DNA of 12,922 bases from Methanobacterium sp. PtaU1.Bin097 (GCA_002067325.1 MVQY01000030.1:1-12922), one strand, 5' to 3'. Positions 1 through 7,253 are shown, numbered from the stretch's first letter. Numbers and translations: made by a program. The notes: a model not told the origin generated them from the letters alone.

Positions 1-732
1 AGCGTCAATAAGTGATAGTGACCTTATGATGAAGTCGTATCCCTTGGATGGTCTGCAACTACCCACAGATAGGACGAAGTCTTCTTCAGGAACCTCAATG
101 TGTTTGAATAGATCGGTGTCAATTCCCAGGTAAGATACATATGAATTAAGGCCGTAAACCCTTAATATTGATTCACGGGTGAAGTAGGAGTTGGTTAAAA
201 TATTTTGGGCGTAGGAGATATTTTTTGCATCGATTTTCAAATCCCTGTTATCTGCCTGGTTAAAAATAAACTTCTTTAAAGGGTTTATATTAGTATCGTT
301 TTCTATGGTTTTGAGGATGGCCTCGTTACGGGGTGGCTGCGGGCAGTAATAGACGGTGGGATGTTTGATGTATTTTAAAAAGAAGGGTGTCATGGTGTAC
401 TGGTCCTGTTCACTGAACACCACATCATAATCCCTTGAGTTTATAGTTTGAGCTATCTCTTTTTGAGTTATCTCCAGGTCCCGCAGGGATATGGTTTTAA
501 TGAGGGGTGGGACATATCTAAAAGTTGAATATAATGAACCCTTCCATGTCTTTCCCACTGGAAATACAGTTAGACTATTTGCTACATCCTTAAGGGGTAG
601 GAATTCTTCATTGGCAGTGGAGGGTACAAATATATCTACTGTGTGATTATGCTGATTGAGGTAGTCCACGTAGCCGTGTAAGGCTCTTTTTGCTCCGCCT
701 GATGGTAAATTATGGAAAACTGCGATCTTCAT
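1..732 (-). CDS. Glycosyltransferase family 4 protein, C-terminus cut by window edge
   Basis: The frame is open from an ATG at 730-732 to the window edge, giving the first 244 residues. The fold looks like a GT-B retaining glycosyltransferase (GT4). It opens with MKIAVFHNLPSGGAKRAL, whose Gly-Gly pair (residues 12-13) sits where GT4 enzymes bind the acceptor. YLGID at 201-205 is the usual end of the N-terminal domain, and VGSCRPSKG at 223-231 matches the strand and loop that open the nucleotide-sugar-binding domain. The E-x7-E motif would lie beyond the edge. The start follows the stop of the upstream GT2 gene by 4 bases with no clear Shine-Dalgarno site, so translation is probably coupled. 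Predicted role: cytoplasmic sugar transfer onto a surface glycan precursor. Sugar and acceptor are unknown. Confidence 0.85.
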   Translation of the reverse strand, partial: MKIAVFHNLPSGGAKRALHGYVDYLNQHNHTVDIFVPSTANEEFLPLKDVANSLTVFPVGKTWKGSLYSTFRYVPPLIKTISLRDLEITQKEIAQTINSRDYDVVFSEQDQYTMTPFFLKYIKHPTVYYCPQPPRNEAILKTIENDTNINPLKKFIFNQADNRDLKIDAKNISYAQNILTNSYFTRESILRVYGLNSYVSYLGIDTDLFKHIEVPEEDFVLSVGSCRPSKGYDFIIRSLSLIDA

Positions 733-736
733 GTTA

Positions 737-1816
737 TCAAATTTTTTTATCTTTTATGCATCGGGGGTTTTTTATTTTCAACCCATCAACAGCCCCATTT
801 ATAAGGGATTTAAATAATTCCCAGTTTCTCTGGTAAATTAATTGGTATCCGCTTTCTTTTAAAATTTCCGCGAGATAATGGGCCATAAATTCACGGTAAT
901 ATCCTGGTGGGGTGTGTTTTTTCATGAAATATAACCGGTTCCGGTTATGGTAGTAGGTTTTAAAATAACTCTGGCTGGAAGTTCCATACTTATGCCATAT
1001 TTTTGATTTATAGGAATAAATAGATTTATAACCAGCCTCCCGGCCAGTGAAGCACCAATCAACATCTTCCCAGTACATGTAATATTCCTCGTCAAGGAGG
1101 CCAACCTTTTCTACCACTTCTCTTTTAACCAAAAGACAGGATCCTCCTACATAGTCAAGTTCCATGTCCCTATCAAATTTTCCTGTATCTTTTCCCATGA
1201 AAGCTACTTCATTTGATTCTCCACGTGAAAAATCTATATTTCCCCCACCAGCCGCTTGTATAACGTCTTCATCATCATACAGGTAAGTTTTTGGACCTAC
1301 AAAGCCGATTTTTTCATCTGAAGAAGCGGTGTTAACCAGTTCTGTTAGAAATTCAGGATCTACCACCGTGTCGTTGTTTAAAAGCAGGAAATAGTCTGGA
1401 CTAAAATTATTCAAGGCAAATCTCATCCCAGTGTTGTTTCCTGTTGCAAAACCCTGGTTTTCATAGTTCTTTATGAGTATCAGTCCATAATTAGGTTTGG
1501 ATTTTTTATCTGGCTCATGGTCAGGTATATTGGATTTTTTATCTGGCTCAGGTAATTTTTTATCTGGTTCATCTTCATTTATTTGCACAAAATCTATGGG
1601 TTTATTATCAGTCCTGTATTTAACCATATTTGAAGATATTTTAACTTCGCCCTGACAGTATTCCTTTATTTTTTGCACAGAATCGTCTTCTGAAGCGTTA
1701 TCTACTAGAATAACCCTATAGTTATCATATTTATTATCGTAAAGTGATTCCAGGCATTCTATGGTGTCTTTCCATCCGTTCCAGTTTAAAATTATGATAC
1801 AAACTTCGGGGTTCAT
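737..1816 (-). CDS. GT2 family glycosyltransferase (rhamnosyltransferase-like) with EPDKK-repeat insertion
   Basis: This 359-residue GT-A enzyme is of the COG1216/WbbL-like type. Visible motifs are VDNAS at 38-42, NQGFATGNNTGM at 120-131, LNNDT at 146-150 (the metal/nucleotide-binding DxD equivalent), GPKTY at 174-178, GGSCLLV at 224-230, and WEDVDWC at 249-255, where the Glu-Asp pair is the likely catalytic base region. VDNAS and NxGFA are normally about 35 residues apart; here the distance is about 80, because of a charged insertion at roughly 56-110 that contains EPDKK three times. The start is the ATG at 1814-1816, with GAGG at 1822-1825 as a possible Shine-Dalgarno site. It is co-directional with the GT4 gene after it (4-base gap). 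Likely role: adding a deoxyhexose or related sugar to a surface polysaccharide. The substrate is not determinable. Confidence 0.9.
   Translation of the reverse strand: MNPEVCIIILNWNGWKDTIECLESLYDNKYDNYRVILVDNASEDDSVQKIKEYCQGEVKISSNMVKYRTDNKPIDFVQINEDEPDKKLPEPDKKSNIPDHEPDKKSKPNYGLILIKNYENQGFATGNNTGMRFALNNFSPDYFLLLNNDTVVDPEFLTELVNTASSDEKIGFVGPKTYLYDDEDVIQAAGGGNIDFSRGESNEVAFMGKDTGKFDRDMELDYVGGSCLLVKREVVEKVGLLDEEYYMYWEDVDWCFTGREAGYKSIYSYKSKIWHKYGTSSQSYFKTYYHNRNRLYFMKKHTPPGYYREFMAHYLAEILKESGYQLIYQRNWELFKSLINGAVDGLKIKNPRCIKDKKI
1497..1571 (-). repeat. In-frame tandem repeat encoding three EPDKK motifs
   Basis: On the plus strand, 1497-1517 and 1530-1550 are identical 21-mers (period 33). A third, diverged copy lies at 1551-1571 (period 21). 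Read on the minus strand, the copies encode EPDKK at residues 83-87, 90-94 and 101-105 of the GT2 enzyme. All spacings are multiples of three, so the reading frame is kept. This looks like slippage or a short duplication inside a surface loop. Confidence 0.85.
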
Positions 1817-1840
1817 TCTGGCCTCTAATTATGTTTTTTG

Positions 1841-1878
1841 CTAAATTTAATATTGGTAACATCGAATATATTAAATAG
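1841..1878. promoter_or_regulatory. Divergent promoter region between the two glycosyltransferase pairs
   Basis: The 94-base gap between divergent genes is AT-rich. AATATATTAAATA at 1865-1877 is a good TATA box for the plus-strand GT4 gene, placing transcription start about 15-20 bases before its ATG. For the minus strand, either the same element read in reverse or the AATATTAAATTTAG element at 1841-1854 could serve; the former leaves room for the GAGG ribosome site at 1822-1825. Assignments rest on sequence and spacing only. Confidence 0.45.
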
Positions 1879-1910
1879 TGTAAATTAATGGAATTAATTA
1901 AAGTGGAATT

Positions 1911-3065
1911 ATGGGTAAACCTCTAAAAATAGCCTTTTTAACGGCAACTGATGCCAGAGATAAAAGAGTACGTTCTGGAACACTTTATTATATGGCTAAA
2001 GCTCTAGAAAAACACTGCGGAGATGTTTATTATCTGGGGCCATTGGATTCTGGGATAGAAAGGGTGACCAGGTTTTTCAACAACGCTTCACTGGCCATCT
2101 TCAAAAAGAGCTACGCATATGAACACAGTCTCTTACTTTCCCGGAGTTATGCGGGAATAATCAGTAAGAAACTTAAAGAGGAAAACTTTGATGTTATTTT
2201 TGCCCCGGTAGCATCCACAGAATTAGCCTGTCTATCTACGGATATCCCCATCGTCTATACTGCAGATGCCACCTTCAAGTTAATAAGTAATTACTACCCC
2301 GACTACTTCTCTGGACAACTGGAAATATCAGGGAAGGAAGGAAATTCTATAGAACAATCCGCCATAGACAAGGCAGATCTACTATTATATCCAACTAGTT
2401 GGGCAGCAAATTCCGCGATAAATGATTATAAGGTGGATAAATCTAAGGTAAAGATTATTCCATTCGGTGCCAACATGGACCATGTTCCATCCAGGGAGTC
2501 GGTCCTTAACAGGAAAAAGTCAGATAAATGCGGGTTACTATTTTTAGGGGTGGATTGGGAGCGTAAAGGTGGAGAAATAGCTTTTGAAACCTTAGTTGAA
2601 CTTAGTAAATTAGGTGTGGATGCTGAATTAACTGTCTGTGGAACCACACCCCCAGAGGAATTCAAACACGAGAATATGAAGGTTATACCCTTCCTTGATA
2701 AAAATGACCCCGAAGATTATAAAGAATTACAGGAACTGTTTCTTAAAAACGATTTCCTGATTTTACCATCAAGAACAGAGGCATATGGGGTGGTGTTCTG
2801 CGAGGCAAATGCCTATGGCCTACCTGCCATAACTACGGATACTGGAGGTATACCTGGTGTTGTTGAAGAGGGGAAAAATGGTTTCATGTTGCCGTTAGAT
2901 GCACGGGGAGACCGATATGCGAATCTTATAAGGAAGTTATATGAGGATGAAGAGAAATATTATCAGTTTGTAAAGTCCAGCAGAGAAACATTTGAGGAGA
3001 AACTCAACTGGGATACCTGGGGAAGACAGGTCTGTGGGTTGATAAAGCAACTCTTAGATAAATAA
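1911..3065 (+). CDS. Glycosyltransferase family 4 protein
   Basis: A full-length 384-residue GT-B glycosyltransferase. The N-terminal domain begins KIAFLTATDARDKRV. PFGANMD at 184-190 marks the hinge into the C-terminal nucleotide-sugar-binding domain, LFLGVDWERKGG at 210-221 is the typical first strand and Lys-Gly loop, and EAYGVVFCE at 290-298 is the GT4 E-x7-E motif, followed by ANAYGLPAI. These support a retaining cytoplasmic GT4 enzyme. No transmembrane segment is evident. The ATG at 1911 is preceded by AAGTGG, a weak ribosome site, and by a TATA box at 1865-1877. It precedes a GT2 gene by 37 bases on the same strand and probably shares its transcript. Donor and acceptor sugars cannot be inferred. 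Confidence 0.92.
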   Translation: MGKPLKIAFLTATDARDKRVRSGTLYYMAKALEKHCGDVYYLGPLDSGIERVTRFFNNASLAIFKKSYAYEHSLLLSRSYAGIISKKLKEENFDVIFAPVASTELACLSTDIPIVYTADATFKLISNYYPDYFSGQLEISGKEGNSIEQSAIDKADLLLYPTSWAANSAINDYKVDKSKVKIIPFGANMDHVPSRESVLNRKKSDKCGLLFLGVDWERKGGEIAFETLVELSKLGVDAELTVCGTTPPEEFKHENMKVIPFLDKNDPEDYKELQELFLKNDFLILPSRTEAYGVVFCEANAYGLPAITTDTGGIPGVVEEGKNGFMLPLDARGDRYANLIRKLYEDEEKYYQFVKSSRETFEEKLNWDTWGRQVCGLIKQLLDK

Positions 3066-3078
3066 GAACTCTTAGATA
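3049..3078 (+). repeat. 12-bp direct repeat spanning the end of the GT4 gene
   Basis: AACTCTTAGATA occurs at 3049-3060, inside the last codons before the stop, and again at 3067-3078 just after it, with a period of 18 bases. It looks like a duplication of the gene end. Confidence 0.8.
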
Positions 3079-3102
3079 GTAATAATATATGAGGATGATT
3101 TC

Positions 3103-3951
3103 ATGGATAAATTACCAGTATCGGTATTGGTTCACACCCTTAATGAGGAGAAGAATATCAGAAATTGCCTGGAAACTGTGGAGTGGGCTGATGAGATAAT
3201 CATCGTAGACATGTACAGCGATGATAAAACCACCGAGATAGCCTCTGAATATACCGATAAGATATTTTACCATGAAAGAATGGGATACGCAGATCCGGCC
3301 AGACAGTTCGGCCTGGAGAAGGCTTCAAATAACTGGATACTTATTTTAGATGCGGATGAACTGGTACCTTTAAAACTTAAGAAAAGATTGGAGAACATAA
3401 TAGAAGAAGATCTGGGGGATATAATCTCCATACCCCGTAATAACTATTTCTTCGGGAAGGTGATGAGGCATACTGGTTGGGGCCCCTTACAGGATACCCT
3501 GCACCGTTTTTTCAAGAAAGAATACGTTTTTATCACCGATAAAATACACTCCCTCCTGGTTGAAAGGGAGGATGCCAGGATATACGAAATTACCCATGAA
3601 GACGAGGGGATCATCCATTTTAACTATGTGGATGTGGAACATTTCCTGGAGAAATTGAACCGATATACCACTATAGAAGCCAAGGCACTGTATGAAGCAG
3701 ATGAGGACATCAGATTCAGATCAGTGGTTAACCAAATTTTGGGTGAATTTAGAAATAGATATTTCAAACTCCAGGGACGTAAAGAAGGTTTTAGAGGATT
3801 TTCACTGGGTTTTCTAATGGGTACATATCGTTTAGTGACTTATGCCAAATTGAAGCTGATGAAAGAGTACCATTCAGAAAACCCCTCATCAGAAATAGAG
3901 AAAGAATATAATAGAGTGGCCCTAGAAATCAGGTCAGAATATGAAGAATGA
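3103..3951 (+). CDS. GT2 family glycosyltransferase, WaaE/KdtX-like
   Basis: This 282-residue GT-A enzyme resembles the beta-1,4-glucosyltransferase (WaaE/KdtX) branch of GT2. It shows SVLVHTLNEEKNI at 7-19 (nucleotide-binding strand with the Asn-Glu-Glu signature), EIIIVDMYSDDKT at 31-43, and LDADE at 82-86 as the DxD metal-binding motif. RNNYFFGKVMRHTGWGP at 112-128 and DTLHRFF at 131-137 are typical of the group, and conserved-looking His residues follow at 149 and 172. There is no long membrane segment. The start is supported by GAGGATGAT at 3091-3099, eight bases after GAGG to the ATG. It is the second gene of a plus-strand pair and ends 27 bases from the convergent flippase gene. Likely role: sugar transfer onto a lipid-linked surface glycan. 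Confidence 0.9.
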   Translation: MDKLPVSVLVHTLNEEKNIRNCLETVEWADEIIIVDMYSDDKTTEIASEYTDKIFYHERMGYADPARQFGLEKASNNWILILDADELVPLKLKKRLENIIEEDLGDIISIPRNNYFFGKVMRHTGWGPLQDTLHRFFKKEYVFITDKIHSLLVEREDARIYEITHEDEGIIHFNYVDVEHFLEKLNRYTTIEAKALYEADEDIRFRSVVNQILGEFRNRYFKLQGRKEGFRGFSLGFLMGTYRLVTYAKLKLMKEYHSENPSSEIEKEYNRVALEIRSEYEE

Positions 3952-3952
3952 A

Positions 3953-3968
3953 TATTTTCTTCTTTTTT
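3953..3968 (+). terminator. T-rich terminator after the glycosyltransferase pair
   Basis: The stop of the plus-strand GT2 gene is followed within a few bases by a pyrimidine-rich stretch ending in six T residues, typical of archaeal intrinsic termination. It lies in the 27-base convergent gap before the flippase gene. Confidence 0.5.
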
Positions 3969-3978
3969 AAATGAATCT

Positions 3979-5412
3979 TTAATTCTCCCTTTTAATATTC
4001 AGTATCTGCCGGAATAAATCGTAGTCATCTGGTGTAAAACCCTTCAAGGCAATTAAAACTGCGAAGTAGATAACTGCAGAGATGGCTATTTCCAGAAACA
4101 GATTCGTTTGAACCAGTAAAATGAATAGGGCCATTACCAGACAAGCTATCCCTGGTTTAAAGATTACTTTATGTACTTCTACACGGGCTACCAGTGTGGA
4201 TAGCACATAGAAGCTTAAAGCCACCGAGAAGATTTCGGTAATCACAGTTGCAAGTGCCGCCCCTAGATAGCTGTAGGTGGGTATGAGTGCTAAATTCATT
4301 CCAACATTTAAAACCAGGGATGCAGCGGTGATTTTAAGAACTGTAACCTGTCTGTTCATGGCTGTAAGTAAGGATCCCTGTATATAGTTAACGAATATGA
4401 AAGGAAGAACCCATACAACCAGTTGAAGTGTTAAAATGGAGGGTATATACTCAGACTTGAATAAAAGTAGAATAATCGGTTCGGCAAGTAGAGTTATCCC
4501 TACTGCTATCGGTAAACTGAGAATTGTTAAATATTTAAATGATTTTAAATAGGCTGTTTTCAGGGGCTTTTTGGAGGAAATATAAAGTGTGGAAAATACA
4601 GGGAATATCGCAGTGGTGTATACTGCTGGGAAGAATATAAGAGCCTCCATCAACCTGTATGCTGCGTTGTAGAATCCTACTGCTTCCATACCACTCATTA
4701 CGGAGAGCATTACAGAGTCTATCCTGAATACCAGCACAGCAAATATGCTGGTGATGGATAAGGGTAGTGCTTCCTTTATGGTAGGTTTCCAGAAGTCTAA
4801 ATCCATCTCTACGTTGGGTAGGTAAAATTTCCAGGCATAGGTAACCAGTACATATAGGAAATTGATGGCGTTGGCAGCCAGGTAGACTAAGGCGAAAGCT
4901 ATTACATCCAAACCAAGGTAGATGGCAAGGAGAGTACCTATAAGCATCACTACACTGTTTAATATGGTTGCAACCGATTGGTACTCCATCTTCTGGTAGG
5001 CCTGGAATATGGAGTAGAAAATACTGGAAAAGGCGTTGAAAATAAAGGCAATAGTTAAAATATAGACCACAGTAATTGTAGCTTCGTTGTAACCAAAAAT
5101 GTAAACGGTTATAACGGTGAGCAGGAATGTAAACAGGCTTAAAAACAATTTCATGATAGTGGTGTTACCCACATACTTCTGGGTCAACGATTTATCCCGA
5201 ACTACTTCCCTGACAGTTAAAGTGCTCAGTCCCAGGTCGCCGAAGACCACATATATTCCAGTTAACGCTAAAGCTGCTGCTAAGATTCCATAGTCATCTA
5301 CAGATAAATATCTAACCGTATAAATTGTGATGAAGAAACCTAAGACGTAGGTAATTATCTGTGCTACGTATAGAACAGAGGTGTTTTTAGCTATTGTACG
5401 TGCATCGCTCAT
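3979..5412 (-). CDS. Oligosaccharide flippase family protein (Wzx/RfbX-like)
   Basis: A 477-residue polytopic membrane protein with about 12-14 hydrophobic segments, the usual size and layout of MOP-superfamily polysaccharide transporters (Wzx/RfbX). The N-terminus carries the family pattern: a short polar start, a hydrophobic helix with GFF, then TVRYLSVDDYGILAAALAL, FGDLGLSTLTVREVVRD and a Lys/Tyr-rich loop. Charged residues inside the early helices fit substrate handling in this family. It would move lipid-linked glycan across the cytoplasmic membrane, which suits the four nearby glycosyltransferases and the epimerase. AAGGT at 5419-5423 precedes the start by 6 bases. It lies downstream of the epimerase gene, separated by 122 bases that hold repeats and a possible promoter of its own. 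Confidence 0.9.
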   Translation of the reverse strand: MSDARTIAKNTSVLYVAQIITYVLGFFITIYTVRYLSVDDYGILAAALALTGIYVVFGDLGLSTLTVREVVRDKSLTQKYVGNTTIMKLFLSLFTFLLTVITVYIFGYNEATITVVYILTIAFIFNAFSSIFYSIFQAYQKMEYQSVATILNSVVMLIGTLLAIYLGLDVIAFALVYLAANAINFLYVLVTYAWKFYLPNVEMDLDFWKPTIKEALPLSITSIFAVLVFRIDSVMLSVMSGMEAVGFYNAAYRLMEALIFFPAVYTTAIFPVFSTLYISSKKPLKTAYLKSFKYLTILSLPIAVGITLLAEPIILLLFKSEYIPSILTLQLVVWVLPFIFVNYIQGSLLTAMNRQVTVLKITAASLVLNVGMNLALIPTYSYLGAALATVITEIFSVALSFYVLSTLVARVEVHKVIFKPGIACLVMALFILLVQTNLFLEIAISAVIYFAVLIALKGFTPDDYDLFRQILNIKREN

Positions 5413-5442
5413 AGTTATACCTTAGATAAAAGCAATTTTTAA

Positions 5443-5460
5443 AGGATATTATATCAATAA
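5443..5460 (-). promoter_or_regulatory. Possible TATA box for the flippase gene
   Basis: Read on the minus strand, TTGATATAATATCC is a TATA-like element about 35-45 bases upstream of the flippase ATG. It would give a short leader just covering the AAGGT ribosome site. The neighbouring repeats also hold TATA-like stretches, so the true start site is uncertain. Confidence 0.35.
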
Positions 5461-5528
5461 AAGATTTAATTTTAATATGTAAATAGAAGATTTAATTTTA
5501 ATATGTAAATAGAAGATTTAATTTTAAT
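5461..5528. repeat. 26-bp tandem repeat, 2.6 copies
   Basis: Two identical 26-base units at 5461-5486 and 5487-5512 are followed by a 16-base partial copy at 5513-5528. The unit begins AAGATTTAATTTTAATATG and is very AT-rich. The array fills most of the gap between the epimerase stop and the flippase start. There are no unique spacers, so it is not a CRISPR array. Confidence 0.95.
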
Positions 5529-5534
5529 CTGATT

Positions 5535-6467
5535 CTATTTAAATTTGCTGGCAAACCATTCTACGGTTTCACCCAGTTCACCTTTAAAGTCTGGTTCAGG
5601 GTTGAAACCAAAGGACTTTGCCCGGGAAATATCTGCCAAGGAGTGTCTTACATCTCCTGGTCGGGGTTCCATATAAACTGGTTCAACATCTGTACCCATA
5701 AATTCCTTTATTGTATCCCATAACTGGTTTATGGTGGTGCTTTTACCCAGGGCGATGTTGAAAACCCCGGTTTCATTAGACTGGCAGGCCTGGATATTGG
5801 CCTTCACCACCTGTTTAACCGGGATAAAGTCACGGCTTTGCTCTCCATCCCCGTAGATCACCGGTCTTTCACCTTTTAGAATCGCATTTATGAAGTTAGG
5901 GATCACCGCGGCATATGCAGAATTAGGATCTTGACGGGGTCCGAATACATTGAAGTAGCGAAGGGAAACCGTGGGCAGATCGTAGTTCTCGGTGAAGACC
6001 TGGCAGTACATTTCACCAGTAGCCTTGTTGACTGCGTAGGGGGATAATGCTCTAGGAGGAGCATCTTCACTGAGAGGTAGGGATTCGTTATCTCCGTAAA
6101 CCGCTGCTGATGATGCGAAAACAACTTTTTTAACACCGGCGTCTTTTGCAGCTATTAAGACCTTTAAAGTACCGTTAACATTTACTTCATTATATGTTAA
6201 AGGGTCTAAAACGCTTTCCGGGACGCTGATTAAAGCCGCCTCATGAAAAACATAATCCACTTCTTCAAAGATGTTTTTAAGATCTAATTCGGTGATATTT
6301 CTTTTGATTAAGTTTAAATTCTCCATTTTTAAATGTTCAATGTTCTCCAGTTTTCCACTGGAGATATCATCGATTATTATGACTTCATTATCTTCTACTA
6401 GTTCTTCCACCAGGTTTGATCCAATAAAACCCAGACCACCAGTCACCACTATCCTTTTATCCTTCAT
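5535..6467 (-). CDS. galE: NAD-dependent UDP-sugar 4-epimerase (GalE/WbpP-like)
   Basis: A 310-residue extended short-chain dehydrogenase. It has TGGLGFIG at 9-16 (Rossmann glycine motif), the catalytic triad SSAAVYG at 119-125 with Y144-x3-K148, RYFNVFGPRQDP at 170-181, and RPGDVRHSLADI at 269-280. The NVFGPRQDPNSAYAAVIP stretch resembles WbpP-type UDP-GlcNAc 4-epimerases more than classical GalE, so UDP-GlcNAc/UDP-GalNAc is a plausible substrate, though UDP-Glc/UDP-Gal is not excluded. I prefer the ATG at 6465-6467. The frame is open to an ATG at 6546-6548, but that start adds 27 non-family residues, overlaps the upstream gene by 11 bases and breaks the usual position of the glycine motif. 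It follows the DUF1616-like gene by 70 bases and probably supplies activated sugar to the local glycosyltransferases. Confidence 0.88.
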   Translation of the reverse strand: MKDKRIVVTGGLGFIGSNLVEELVEDNEVIIIDDISSGKLENIEHLKMENLNLIKRNITELDLKNIFEEVDYVFHEAALISVPESVLDPLTYNEVNVNGTLKVLIAAKDAGVKKVVFASSAAVYGDNESLPLSEDAPPRALSPYAVNKATGEMYCQVFTENYDLPTVSLRYFNVFGPRQDPNSAYAAVIPNFINAILKGERPVIYGDGEQSRDFIPVKQVVKANIQACQSNETGVFNIALGKSTTINQLWDTIKEFMGTDVEPVYMEPRPGDVRHSLADISRAKSFGFNPEPDFKGELGETVEWFASKFK

Positions 6468-6537
6468 TTTCAGACTTTCCCATACTTGTTCATTTTCAGA
6501 TTTCCTATAATTCGGTCTCACAATTAAAACCAAATGT

Positions 6538-6963
6538 TTAATGTACATTTACCAGCAGTTCAAGGGCCCTGTAGGGCTGCTGGGTGTCGGGTAGTTTATA
6601 CAGGAAAAACTCTAATCTTTGCCCATCACCGCTTTGGTTGGAGTTGAAAGTAAACGTTATCCTTTTTTCTTCGTTGTTTTCTAATTTAAATGTTTCATTT
6701 TTAAGTGTAACATTATCTAGCCGGACAACTACCTCATAGTTGGCAGCGTTTCCCTCATGGTTTACTGCGCCTATAATTACTGTTCCATCTTCTCCAAGAG
6801 TTAGATTGGTGGGGTAATCACCGGCTTTTCCATCCGGTCCCAGGATATAGAATTCCGTGAATCTTTCACCTGGGGAGGGGTTAAGGGTTATATAAACCAC
6901 TGCTGCAATGGCCGTAACTATTAAAACGATTAATAGGTAGGACACTATTTTATCACTTTTCAT
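6538..6963 (-). CDS. Short DUF1616-like membrane-anchored protein
   Basis: A 141-residue protein with one N-terminal transmembrane helix (about 7-27) after a short basic start, then a soluble domain probably outside the cell. GERFTEFYILGPDGKAGDYP at 32-51 and the following LTLGEDGTVIIGAVNHEG resemble the C-terminal domain of DUF1616 proteins of methanogens, which usually carry several membrane helices first; this is a minimal, single-helix form. The domain reads as a beta-sandwich with alternating hydrophobic residues. Four N-glycosylation sequons are visible (N53, N84, N89, N109), consistent with surface exposure. Function is unknown. It is the first gene of the minus-strand group with the epimerase. 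GGTG at 6970-6973 lies 6 bases before the ATG as a weak ribosome site. Confidence 0.75.
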   Translation of the reverse strand: MKSDKIVSYLLIVLIVTAIAAVVYITLNPSPGERFTEFYILGPDGKAGDYPTNLTLGEDGTVIIGAVNHEGNAANYEVVVRLDNVTLKNETFKLENNEEKRITFTFNSNQSGDGQRLEFFLYKLPDTQQPYRALELLVNVH

Positions 6964-7002
6964 TCAAGCACCACTTTGAACTTTTATTGTAATGGGACTC
7001 AT

Positions 7003-7030
7003 TCTTAAAATATCTTTTTGTTTATATCTT
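7003..7030 (-). promoter_or_regulatory. Likely promoter for the DUF1616/epimerase group
   Basis: On the minus strand, AAGATATAAAC (7020-7030) and AGATATTTTAAG (7003-7014) are TATA-like elements about 45-65 bases upstream of the DUF1616 ATG. The first predicts a leader of about 35 bases that includes the GGTG site. Position-based only. Confidence 0.4.
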
Positions 7031-7123
7031 AAATTGAAATACCTTCTTTTTTTTGGACAATCCTTATTAAATGATATATATCCTATTTTACCTATTCTTA
7101 TTTACGCAATAAATTATAATATC

Positions 7124-7166
7124 TTAACAGTTAATCATTTACAAATAATATGTTATCGTGGTTAAC
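7124..7166. promoter_or_regulatory. Paired GTTAA palindromes upstream of the eha promoter
   Basis: TTAACAGTTAA at 7124-7134 is a 5-1-5 perfect palindrome and GTTAAC at 7161-7166 repeats its half-sites. The centres are about 35 bases apart, within the divergent region and upstream of the ehaA TATA box. They could be operator half-sites for a dimeric regulator, or chance in AT-rich DNA. Confidence 0.25.
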
Positions 7167-7192
7167 TAGAAATGACTGTAAGAACTTCCATT

Positions 7193-7207
7193 GGAAACAT
7201 TTATATA
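7193..7207 (+). promoter_or_regulatory. eha operon promoter (BRE and TATA box)
   Basis: GGAAAC at 7193-7198 followed by TTTATATA at 7200-7207 is a strong archaeal BRE/TATA pair. Transcription would start around 7226-7231, giving about a 25-base leader to the ehaA ATG at 7254. A small inverted repeat, TTCC-ATT-GGAA (7186-7196), overlaps the BRE and could be an operator. The rest of the 6964-7253 gap is AT-rich, with a run of eight T at 7047-7054; I see no RNA gene in it. Confidence 0.7.
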
Positions 7208-7240
7208 GCCATGTGATCTATCATGATTATTCATGCTAAA

Positions 7241-7246
7241 GGTGTG
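7241..7246 (+). promoter_or_regulatory. Ribosome-binding site that sets the ehaA start
   Basis: GGTGTG ends 7 bases before the ATG at 7254 and matches the 3' end of archaeal 16S rRNA. The in-frame ATG at 7233 lies at or next to the predicted transcription start and would need leaderless translation. Confidence 0.5.
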
Positions 7247-7253
7247 TAATATT

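Noticed and set aside
5461..5528. Possible CRISPR array
   Set aside because: The 26-base units abut directly with no unique spacers and there are no cas genes in the window; it is a plain tandem repeat.
6271..6510. Plus-strand open frame opposite the epimerase gene
   Set aside because: It lies antisense to conserved epimerase coding sequence and shows serine/phenylalanine-rich low-complexity translation typical of a shadow frame.
6468..6548. N-terminal extension of the epimerase to the ATG at 6546-6548
   Set aside because: It would add 27 residues that lack family resemblance and would overlap the upstream gene by 11 bases; the Rossmann motif is correctly placed from the ATG at 6465-6467.
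7047..7054. Run of eight T as a terminator of a plus-strand small RNA
   Set aside because: No plus-strand promoter or structured element upstream of it is apparent in the gap; it may simply be AT-rich promoter DNA.
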